6,168 nt of DNA from Desulfobacterales bacterium (GTDB taxonomy: Bacteria > Desulfobacterota > Desulfobacteria > Desulfobacterales > JAFDCJ01): assembly GCA_020345785.1 (NCBI GenBank), contig CP070771.1, forward strand, positions 1,395,122-1,401,289, in the 5' to 3' direction. The notes beneath the pieces are model-generated. The model made no database searches. It worked only from the letters and a program-made list of their open reading frames with translations, and was not told where the DNA came from. Both the position numbers and the translations under genes were made by a program. Below, one piece after another: positions 1 through 5,870 of this stretch (position 1 is its first letter; each line of letters starts with the position of its first letter).

Positions 1-1989
1 ATGCTGCTGGACCTGCTTATTTCCTTCAATATCACCTTTGCACTCATTATCCTGCTGGCTTCTATGTATACCCTGCGGCCGTTGGAGTTATCTGCCTTCC
101 CCTCCATATTGCTGCTGGTCACCCTGTTCCGGCTGGCGCTTAATGTCGCCTCCACCCGCTTGATTTTAATGCACGGCCATGAGGGTTCCCTGGCGGCCGG
201 TAAGGTGATCCAAGCTTTCGGCAACTTTGTAGTTGGCGGAAATTACCTGGTAGGGATCATTGTTTTTGTCATTCTGGTGGCCATCAATTTCATGGTGATC
301 ACCAAAGGGGCGGGTCGCATTGCTGAGGTTGCGGCCAGATTCACCCTGGATGCAATGCCGGGTAAACAAATGAGCATCGATGCCGATCTAAATGCCGGCT
401 TGATCAATGAACAGGAGGCCCGGGCACGCCGCGAGGAGATTGCGCAGGAAGCCGAATATTACGGCGCCATGGACGGTGCCAATAAATTTGTGCGAGGGGA
501 TGCCATCGCCGGCATCATCATCACCCTGGCCAATATTATCGGTGGATTGGCCATCGGGGTCTTCCAGAATAAAATGTCCTTCAGCAATGCCGCTGAGACA
601 TACACCCTGCTGACCATCGGCGACGGTCTGGTAACTCAAATTCCGGCGTTGATTGTTTCGACCTCGGCGGGAATAATTGTCAGCCGGGCGGGAGCCGAAT
701 CAAATCTGGGAGAGGAAATTACATCTCAAATTTTACTTCAACCGCGAGCGATTGGAATTGCCGCCCTCGTGCTTTTCGGTTTCGGGATCATTCCCGGCCT
801 GCCCCTGGTTCCATTCTGGGTTTTAGCGGCTCTGGCCGGCGGGTTGACCTATATCATCCATCGCGCCACCCGCCGACAGATGCAGATCGAACAGGAAGCC
901 CAGATGTTGGAAGAAAAAGCTGCGCCTGTTGAACATTTGGACGCCCTGCCGCTGCTGGACACGCTGGCAATTGAAGTGGGATATGGTCTTATACCTCTGG
1001 TGGATTCGGAACAAAATGGGGAATTGCTGAAGCGGATAAAGTCCATCCGACGCCAGGTCGCCAACGAAATGGGTATTATTGTTCCGCCGATTCACATCCA
1101 GGACAATATGCAACTGAAACCGGGGCAGTACTCAATTCTGCTCAAAGGCAACGAAATCGCCGGCGGAAACCTCATGACAAACTATTATCTGGCGATGAAC
1201 CCGGGCACGACCGACGAAGAGATCGATGGTATTGCGACGACCGAACCGACCTACGGGCTGCCGGCGCTATGGATCAAGGAGAGCGCCAAAGAAAATGCGA
1301 TGGCCAAGGGATACACGGTCGTTGACTTGGCAACGGTTATGACCACCCATCTTTCTGAAATCGTCAAGCGCCACAGTCCTGAATTTTTAGGCCGGCAGGA
1401 AGTCCAGCAGCTATTGGATAATCTTAAGGAAACGCATCCTAAAGTCGTGGATGAGTTGGTTCCCAATCTTCTGTCGCTGGGAGGCGTGGTCAAGGTTCTG
1501 CAAAATCTCTTAAGGGAGCAAGTCCCCATTCGAGACCTGCTGGCCATCGTGGAGACCCTTGCCGACTGGGCGCCGTTAACCAAAGACCTGGATCTATTGA
1601 CCGAATATGTGCGTCAGGCTCTGGCCAGAACCATCACCAGAATTCACTTAAATCACGAGGGCATATTACCTGTTCTGACCATTGATCACAGCGTCGAGTC
1701 GGCCGTCGCAGGTGCGATTCAGCCGACGGATCATGGGAGTCTTTTTGCCCTTGATCCGCAGGTAGCGCAAAAAATTATAAACAATCTGGCACAAAACCTG
1801 CAAAAGTGCTCCTCATTGAATTATCAGCCGGTTGTGGTTTGTTCGGCCCAAATTAGAGGGCATTTCAAAAAACTTGTGGACCAATTTATACCGAACGTCT
1901 CGGTTCTATCCTATGATGAGATCCTAAAAAATGTTGATATTCAATCACTAGGCACATTGGAGCTTACCGATGCAAATAAAGAGGTATGA
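1..1989 (+). CDS. flhA: Flagellar type III export gate protein FlhA (5' partial)
   Basis: FlhA is the inner-membrane export gate of the flagellar type III secretion system; its cytoplasmic domain docks substrates and chaperones. The 662 visible residues begin inside the first membrane helices: the segment LLDLLISFNITFAL normally follows roughly 30 more residues in this family, so the ATG at base 1 is probably internal and the true start lies upstream. Visible marks are the family signature RLALNVASTRLIL (about residues 44-56), the cytoplasmic-loop motif RFTLDAMPGKQMSIDADLNAG (113-133), hydrophobic helices at about 3-22, 28-48, 82-100, 165-187, 205-226 and 248-287, and a long soluble C-terminal domain from about 300 to the end with GYGLIPLVD (327-335) and PALWI (421-425). 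Reading frame is intact with no disruption. The stop overlaps flhF by 20 nt. Family assignment is very secure; the true start is not visible. Confidence 0.97.
   Translation: MLLDLLISFNITFALIILLASMYTLRPLELSAFPSILLLVTLFRLALNVASTRLILMHGHEGSLAAGKVIQAFGNFVVGGNYLVGIIVFVILVAINFMVITKGAGRIAEVAARFTLDAMPGKQMSIDADLNAGLINEQEARARREEIAQEAEYYGAMDGANKFVRGDAIAGIIITLANIIGGLAIGVFQNKMSFSNAAETYTLLTIGDGLVTQIPALIVSTSAGIIVSRAGAESNLGEEITSQILLQPRAIGIAALVLFGFGIIPGLPLVPFWVLAALAGGLTYIIHRATRRQMQIEQEAQMLEEKAAPVEHLDALPLLDTLAIEVGYGLIPLVDSEQNGELLKRIKSIRRQVANEMGIIVPPIHIQDNMQLKPGQYSILLKGNEIAGGNLMTNYYLAMNPGTTDEEIDGIATTEPTYGLPALWIKESAKENAMAKGYTVVDLATVMTTHLSEIVKRHSPEFLGRQEVQQLLDNLKETHPKVVDELVPNLLSLGGVVKVLQNLLREQVPIRDLLAIVETLADWAPLTKDLDLLTEYVRQALARTITRIHLNHEGILPVLTIDHSVESAVAGAIQPTDHGSLFALDPQVAQKIINNLAQNLQKCSSLNYQPVVVCSAQIRGHFKKLVDQFIPNVSVLSYDEILKNVDIQSLGTLELTDANKEV
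1959..1962 (+). promoter_or_regulatory. Ribosome binding site of flhF, inside flhA
   Basis: GGAG lies 7 nt before the flhF ATG at 1970 and within the last codons of flhA. It supports the 1970 start and therefore a 20-nt gene overlap, an arrangement that favours translational coupling between flhA and flhF. Confidence 0.7.
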
Positions 1990-3427
1990 AGCTAAAAATA
2001 TGACGACGGCCTTGCGTATGATCAAAGGCGAACTCGGTCCGGAGGCTGTTATTTTGTCGGCCCGGAGTATCAGAAAGGGTAAGGGATTTTTCGGATCCAT
2101 GAAATATGCGGGCGTGGAGGTTACCGCTGCCATCGATAAACAACGGCTCGATTCGAAAAAAGAACATACGGCGGATATCGATACCGCCCGCGATATCTCG
2201 CGAAAAAGTCTGATGGACGTTGAATACCGGGCGGGGCAAGACAAACAGGCACCCACGGCTGCCTATCCGGCGTCGAACGGGAAATATTCCAATAGCTACC
2301 TTTCCAAAAATAAAGTTGAAGCGCGCAACAACCGCGCTTTATCTTCCCTGTACCAGCAGATGCTCGCCCAGGAGGTGGATCGCAAACTTGCTTCCGAATT
2401 GATTGATGAAATTAGACGTATTCCGGCTTCAGAGGACCTGATCAGCCATGGCACGCTTAAGAGTCACCTGGTTGCCATTCTGGAGGAAATGGGGGTGTGG
2501 ACGGTCAGAAACTCGTTTGCGCAGGAAAAGCCGAATATCACCGCAATGATCGGCACCAGCGGTGTCGGTAAAACGACAACCCTCGCCAAATTGGCGGCTT
2601 TGCAGACCAGCCGGTACAAGAAACGCCTTGCGCTGATTTCAACCGACAATTACAGCATTGCAGCCAATGAACAGCTTAAGACTTATGCGCGCATCATCGG
2701 CGTCCCTCTGGAATTGGCGCTCGACTTTTCCGAACTGAATCGGGCCATAAAAAAATTTTCGCATAAGGACTTAATTTTAATCGACACACCCGGCATCAAC
2801 CCGTCTGATCAAAACCAGATATCGGAGCTTCATTCTTATCTGGCCAAGATACCGAACCTGCAGACGCATCTGGTCGTGAGTGCTACCACCAAAGAAAATG
2901 ATCTGATTGCAATTTCAGAAGCCTTCAAAGGCATCGGAGTTCAGCGATTGTTGTTCACCAAGATTGATGAAAGCAGCAGCTTTGGTAACATTATCAATGT
3001 TCTGATACGCACCGGTCTGCCGCTTTCTTTCCTGTGCTGCGGCCAAAAGGTGCCTGATGATATTGAGGCGGGATCTGTTCAAAAACTGGTGGATCTGCTC
3101 TTTAAATCCAAAGATGCCGTTCGGCAACCGTCGATCAACGCCTCAGATATGAATGTTGATAAAACCTCCGCAGTTCATGGGCGGACGAATAAGCCCATGT
3201 ACTTTGTGGCCAATAAAAATTCCGACGTCTACCACTGTACGGATTGCAAATGGTCGGCAAGAATAAAAGCCGGCAATATTATCCAGTTCAATAGTCGCCG
3301 TGAGGCTGAGTCTCAAAATTTTCTGCCCTGCAGGAGCTGTAAACCGGATCGCCTTCACAGCGGTGAAGTCGCCGACGGAATTACGACCCGGCTAAATTTA
3401 TCAAGCTATACACAGCGTCATAGTTAA
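1970..3427 (+). CDS. flhF: Flagellar SRP-type GTPase FlhF with C-terminal cysteine module
   Basis: FlhF is a signal-recognition-particle-type GTPase that recruits early flagellar components to the pole. In this 485-residue protein, residues 1-57 match the family N-terminal (B) region (MQIKRYEAKNMTTALRMIKG start), about 60-120 is a low-complexity linker, about 121-185 is the helical N domain and about 189-380 the G domain. Visible motifs are the P-loop GTSGVGKTT (195-203), the G2 region STDNYSIAANEQLKTYA (224-240), DTPGI (272-276, G3), TKID (330-333, G4) and GQKVPDDIE (358-366, G5). Two conserved SRP-GTPase arginines appear replaced: DTYR reads DNYS (Ser229), and DTAGR reads DTPGI (Ile276). 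The lengthening past about residue 385 holds CxxC...CxxC (Cys423/426/454/457), which canonical FlhF lacks to my knowledge. The start is supported by GGAG at 1959-1962. Likely cotranscribed with flhA. Confidence 0.95.
   Translation: MQIKRYEAKNMTTALRMIKGELGPEAVILSARSIRKGKGFFGSMKYAGVEVTAAIDKQRLDSKKEHTADIDTARDISRKSLMDVEYRAGQDKQAPTAAYPASNGKYSNSYLSKNKVEARNNRALSSLYQQMLAQEVDRKLASELIDEIRRIPASEDLISHGTLKSHLVAILEEMGVWTVRNSFAQEKPNITAMIGTSGVGKTTTLAKLAALQTSRYKKRLALISTDNYSIAANEQLKTYARIIGVPLELALDFSELNRAIKKFSHKDLILIDTPGINPSDQNQISELHSYLAKIPNLQTHLVVSATTKENDLIAISEAFKGIGVQRLLFTKIDESSSFGNIINVLIRTGLPLSFLCCGQKVPDDIEAGSVQKLVDLLFKSKDAVRQPSINASDMNVDKTSAVHGRTNKPMYFVANKNSDVYHCTDCKWSARIKAGNIIQFNSRREAESQNFLPCRSCKPDRLHSGEVADGITTRLNLSSYTQRHS
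3194..3349 (+). other. Putative zinc-binding module at the FlhF C-terminus
   Basis: Codons for FlhF residues 409-460 encode a compact segment beginning PMYFVANKNSDVYHCTDCKW and ending FLPCRSCKPD. The pattern (short strand, then H-C-x2-C-[KR]-W, then an I/F-rich strand with a Ser-Arg-x-x-Ala element, then P-C-x2-C-x-P) resembles the small Ada-type metal-binding fold, in which two cysteine pairs bind zinc. The resemblance is by eye. The four cysteines are Cys423, Cys426, Cys454 and Cys457. A ligand role, and any nucleic-acid or protein contact, is inferred. Confidence 0.55.
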
Positions 3428-3449
3428 GGTCTTATTCGTCTTTTTATGA

Positions 3450-3465
3450 TTGGTTTTTGAACTGC
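3450..3465 (+). promoter_or_regulatory. Possible sigma-54 -24/-12 promoter upstream of flhG
   Basis: TTGG (3450-3453) and TGC (3463-3465) give the required GG-N10-GC spacing and keep the TTGG and TGC cores, but the bases after GG (TTTTT rather than CACG) fit poorly. Sigma-54 commonly drives flagellar genes in polar flagellates. It would start transcription about 3477, some 90 nt before flhG. A chance match is quite possible. Confidence 0.22.
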
Positions 3466-3496
3466 CGTCTATGGTCAAATAGGCAGAACACAGCGT

Positions 3497-3531
3497 ATGT
3501 ATGCCCAATAATGTATGTCGTTATGTATAAT
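3497..3531 (+). promoter_or_regulatory. ATGTAT direct repeats with a TATAAT box before flhG
   Basis: ATGTATG occurs at 3497-3503 and 3511-3517, and ATGTAT at 3523-3528, with starts 14 and 12 bases apart. The last copy overlaps a perfect TATAAT at 3526-3531. No acceptable -35 hexamer lies 16-18 nt upstream of TATAAT, so if this is a promoter it may need an activator, for which the repeats could be the binding sites. This is inference from the sequence pattern only. Confidence 0.25.
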
Positions 3532-3548
3532 TATAAATGTTGAAAGGT

Positions 3549-3554
3549 GAGGAG
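3549..3554 (+). promoter_or_regulatory. Ribosome binding site that decides the flhG start
   Basis: GAGGAG ends 10 nt before the ATG at 3565. An in-frame GTG at 3547 lies at the edge of this purine tract and would have no Shine-Dalgarno of its own at a useful distance, so the ATG at 3565 is preferred. Confidence 0.6.
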
Positions 3555-3564
3555 ACGAACGATA

Positions 3565-4470
3565 ATGAGCGTGAAGGATCCCTCGAATAAGGTGATCAGC
3601 TTATCCCGCAGACGTGAAGCGAGAGACGGTACGTCGGTGGCCAAGACCAAAGGAAAACGCAACGCCAATGCCCGGGTCATCGCCGTTACCAGCGGCAAGG
3701 GCGGCGTCGGCAAAACCAGCATTGTCGCCAACCTGGGGTATGCCTTCACTAAATTAGGAAAGAAAGTACTGATTCTAGATGCCGATCTGGGCTTAGGGAA
3801 CCTGGATGTCCTACTGGGATTGGCACCAAAATATAATTTGTCCCATGTCATTATGGAAGAAAAATCTATTGAAGAAATTCTCATTGAAGGTCCGGGGAAT
3901 ATGAAAATATTGCCGGCCTCATCCGGCATTCAGGAATTAACCCATCTGAGCCGCGAACAAAAAATCCAGATCCTGAGCCAGTTGGACCTGTTAGTTGACA
4001 GTGTTGATATTTTATTTATTGATACGGCTGCCGGTATTTCCTCCAATGTAATGGATTTCAATGCCACGGCCCAGGAAATCGTGGTGGTGGTCTCACCGGA
4101 GCCGACATCCATTACCGATGCTTACGCTTTGATGAAGGTCCTGTCTCTGAAATATTCAGGAAAGATTTGCAAATTACTCGTGAACATGACCAGCCGACCG
4201 GAAGAAGGACGTGAAGTTTTCAGACAGTTACATCTGGTTACGGAGCGGTTTCTAGATATGGAAATCGAATATCTGGGTTGCATTCTGCATGATGAAAAGG
4301 TCACCAGAGGAGTAAAAAATCAAAAGATTGTCAGTGAATTATTCCCGGATACGCAGGCCAGCAGATGTTTCAGAGAGTTGGCCCGCAAAATTTCTGCCAT
4401 GCCGCCGCTGAATCCACCGCGCAACGGCAGTAATTTATTCTGGCAGCATTTGGTTCACAACATCCGATAA
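3565..4470 (+). CDS. flhG: MinD-like ATPase FlhG (FleN/YlxH), flagellar number regulator
   Basis: FlhG is a ParA/MinD-family ATPase that dimerises on ATP, associates with the membrane and restrains flagellar number, partly by stimulating the GTPase FlhF. The 301 residues from ATG 3565 show the deviant Walker A KGGVGKT (45-51, with signature Lys45), the Walker A' region DADLGLGNLDVLLGL (72-86), the switch II motif IDTAAGI (152-158) and the family segment VVVVSPEPTSITDAYALMK (173-191). A bare KGGVGKT protein beside flhF is most securely FlhG rather than MinD or a plasmid ParA. The N-terminal 37 residues are basic and polar (NKVISLSRRREARDG) and show no DQAxxLR activation motif; an upstream in-frame TGA shows that no longer start could supply one. 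A 137-nt gap from flhF allows either read-through or its own promoter. Confidence 0.94.
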   Translation: MSVKDPSNKVISLSRRREARDGTSVAKTKGKRNANARVIAVTSGKGGVGKTSIVANLGYAFTKLGKKVLILDADLGLGNLDVLLGLAPKYNLSHVIMEEKSIEEILIEGPGNMKILPASSGIQELTHLSREQKIQILSQLDLLVDSVDILFIDTAAGISSNVMDFNATAQEIVVVVSPEPTSITDAYALMKVLSLKYSGKICKLLVNMTSRPEEGREVFRQLHLVTERFLDMEIEYLGCILHDEKVTRGVKNQKIVSELFPDTQASRCFRELARKISAMPPLNPPRNGSNLFWQHLVHNIR

Positions 4471-4504
4471 TCAATGCTTCTATAGTATTTTTTATTATTT
4501 CAGA

Positions 4505-4600
4505 TACCTGAATTTTTGAGCAACAATCATCGCCTCAAGCCAATTGCGGTAACTTGATCTCGAATTTGACTTACCGTTATTTGCATGCAAAGTTCAGGTA
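4505..4600. repeat. 96-nt inverted-repeat element between flhG and fliA
   Basis: TACCTGAATTTT (4505-4516) pairs with AAAGTTCAGGTA (4589-4600): twelve pairs including one G-U, eight perfect at the outer end. Both ends are TA followed or preceded by CCTGAA/TTCAGG, as for elements that insert at TA. Inside lie CGGTAA/TTACCG (4547-4552/4571-4576), TTGAG/CTCAA (4516-4520/4534-4538) and the perfect palindrome TTTGCATGCAAA (4580-4591). It could be a small MITE-like remnant, a structured leader RNA or a pair of operator sites. I do not recognise the family. Confidence 0.4.
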
Positions 4601-4676
4601 GTAGAATAGTTTTTGCTCTTTGGGAATTATATCAACTTCACCTAATTGTAGTATTTCCTAGCTGGATAGATATCGT

Positions 4677-4680
4677 GGAG
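4677..4680 (+). promoter_or_regulatory. Ribosome binding site of fliA
   Basis: GGAG within GTGGAG stands 10 nt before the ATG at 4691, a slightly long spacing through an AT-rich stretch. No convincing sigma-70 or sigma-54 promoter could be read in the 220-nt gap between flhG and fliA. Confidence 0.5.
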
Positions 4681-4690
4681 ATATAATTTT

Positions 4691-5443
4691 ATGGCACCGG
4701 CACAAAGACCCGCAAAAAATTTAAACAAAAACGACGCTTCTTATCGAGATCAATTGATCACTGAATACCTGCCCTATGTCAAGCGTATTGTTCACCGAAT
4801 AGCAGTTCATTTGCCTTCAACGATCGACATCGATGATTTAATGAATGTTGGTGTTATCGGACTGATTCAGGCTGTTGACCGCTACGACCCCAAAAGAGAC
4901 AACAAGTTTATGACCTATGCCGTATTCCGTATCAAAGGTGCGGTGTTAAGCGAGCTTCGGTCTCGGGATTTTCTCTCCAGGTCAAATAGACGAAAAATAA
5001 GAGAGCTGGAAAACACCTACCTTAAATTGGAGCAGAAGTTAGGCCGGGAAGTCGACGATGCTGAAGTAGCCGAAGAAATGGGGGTGAGTGTCGAGCAGGT
5101 CTATCGCACAAAACAGATATCCAATATATCCTTTATCAGCTTTGAGGAGCTTGGATATTCTTCCAGGGACGAAAAAGATAAGTTGATGAGCTATCTGGTG
5201 GAAAATGACTATGATGCGCTCACCTTGACCCGGCTTAAGGAAATAAAGGAAGCGACGGCCAGGGCCATTGAACAGTTGCCGGAAAAGGAGCGCCTGGTAA
5301 TCTCCCTGTATTATCTCGAAGAGCTTACCATGAAAGAAACCGGCAAGGTTCTGGATATTACCGAATCAAGAGTATCACAAATTCACTCCCAAGCCGTAAG
5401 AAGATTGCGGGCGAAGCTGAGAAAAGAAAAGCTGATCGAATGA
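4691..5443 (+). CDS. fliA: Flagellar sigma factor FliA (sigma-28)
   Basis: FliA directs RNA polymerase to late flagellar and chemotaxis promoters, and in most bacteria is held inactive by FlgM until the hook is finished. The 250 residues have the normal FliA/WhiG length and order. Region 2 runs from about 22 to 92 (YLPYVKRIVHRIAVHLP, then DDLMNVGVIGLIQAVDRYDP and FMTYAVFRIKGAVLSELR). Region 3 spans about 95-160 (FLSRSNRRKIRELE, then GREVDDAEVAEEMGVS). Region 4 spans about 190-245, with the helix-turn-helix LTMKETGKVLDITESRVSQ (212-230) followed by IHSQAVRRLR. The stretch DFLSRSNR stands where many FliA proteins read DWVPRSVR. No flgM is in the window. The flhF-flhG-fliA context agrees with the assignment, which rests mainly on domain layout. 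Confidence 0.95.
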   Translation: MAPAQRPAKNLNKNDASYRDQLITEYLPYVKRIVHRIAVHLPSTIDIDDLMNVGVIGLIQAVDRYDPKRDNKFMTYAVFRIKGAVLSELRSRDFLSRSNRRKIRELENTYLKLEQKLGREVDDAEVAEEMGVSVEQVYRTKQISNISFISFEELGYSSRDEKDKLMSYLVENDYDALTLTRLKEIKEATARAIEQLPEKERLVISLYYLEELTMKETGKVLDITESRVSQIHSQAVRRLRAKLRKEKLIE

Positions 5444-5529
5444 TGTTTGCGGTTAAGATTTGGTAAGCGGGATGTGTTTGTCCGCCTGGATTGAACGCTT
5501 TGTCGCATCATTGATTTAGTTAGGCCAAC

Positions 5530-5536
5530 AGGAGGT
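5530..5536 (+). promoter_or_regulatory. Near-consensus ribosome binding site of the small lysine-rich gene
   Basis: AGGAGGT, complementary to the 16S rRNA tail, lies 6 nt before ATG 5543. It is the best Shine-Dalgarno in the window and is the main evidence that the short, low-complexity reading frame behind it is a real gene. Confidence 0.85.
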
Positions 5537-5542
5537 CGCGTT

Positions 5543-5836
5543 ATGGTGGATAACATTAAATTAAACAAAATATTGCCGTCTTTGTCACCCGCCCCTAAAG
5601 TTAAGCGGACAGATCACAGAAAACGCAACGACCAGCAAAGTCCGTTTGAAGAAGTAATTAAACAAAAGCGCAAGAAGAAAAAGAAAAAAGACGCTTCTGA
5701 ACACGCAGGCATCACCGATAGCGACGATTCAACAGATGACGGACAACACACGCGGCAGACAGACCGAGAAGATGGCGACAAGGGAGAACAATCTACTGAT
5801 TCCGCACCGAGCAAAATAATTGATATCCGGGTGTAG
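5543..5836 (+). CDS. Small lysine-rich/acidic hypothetical protein in the flagellar cluster
   Basis: Function unknown. The 97-residue protein is almost entirely polar and charged, with no membrane segment, signal peptide or cysteine. It is bipartite: residues 20-49 are strongly basic, ending in KQKRKKKKKK (40-49), while 50-87 are rich in Asp, Glu, Ser and Thr, with DSDDSTDD (59-66). The ends are the more ordered-looking parts: MVDNIKLNKILPSL, the PFEEVI segment (34-39) and a hydrophobic C-terminal tail SKIIDIRV (90-97). Such a composition suggests a disordered protein that folds or works with a partner. It sits between fliA and a membrane-anchored gene, in the same direction, so a flagellar link is inferred by position only. 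The 99-nt gap after fliA could hold a promoter, but I could not identify one. Confidence 0.8.
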   Translation: MVDNIKLNKILPSLSPAPKVKRTDHRKRNDQQSPFEEVIKQKRKKKKKKDASEHAGITDSDDSTDDGQHTRQTDREDGDKGEQSTDSAPSKIIDIRV

Positions 5837-5859
5837 CTGATGTTAACGAGCTGTGGGGC

Positions 5860-5865
5860 AAGGAG
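5860..5865 (+). promoter_or_regulatory. Ribosome binding site of the last gene
   Basis: AAGGAG stands 5 nt before ATG 5871. It fixes the start of a gene that runs off the right edge, and only 34 nt separate that ATG from the stop of the lysine-rich gene, which suggests a shared transcript. Confidence 0.75.
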
Positions 5866-5870
5866 TTGAG

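Noticed and set aside
1251..1583. Reverse-strand open frames across flhA, flhF, flhG and fliA (this is the longest within flhA)
   Set aside because: They lie antisense to strongly conserved genes, show no recognisable protein family in their composition, and are explained as shadows of the coding strand.
3462..3486. CTGCC/GGCAG inverted repeat after flhF as a terminator
   Set aside because: Only 5 bp with a 15-nt loop and no following T run.
3547..3564. GTG start giving FlhG six extra residues (MRRRTI)
   Set aside because: The GTG lies within the purine-rich ribosome binding sequence itself; the ATG at 3565 has that sequence at a usable distance and gives a normal N-terminus.
4566..4594. 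TTGACT as a -35 box for fliA
   Set aside because: No acceptable -10 hexamer 16-18 nt downstream (AAAGTT region).
4692..4707. TGGCAC resembling a sigma-54 -24 element at the fliA start
   Set aside because: It lies in the first codons of fliA and no GC follows at the -12 position.
5467..5485. GCGGG/TCCGC hairpin after fliA as a terminator
   Set aside because: Five pairs including a G-U, and the following bases (CTGGATTGAACG) contain no T run; at most a weak structure.
5439..5512. AATGATG/CATCATT inverted repeat around the fliA stop
   Set aside because: Seven bases with a 60-nt spacer and no supporting extension; expected by chance at this scale.
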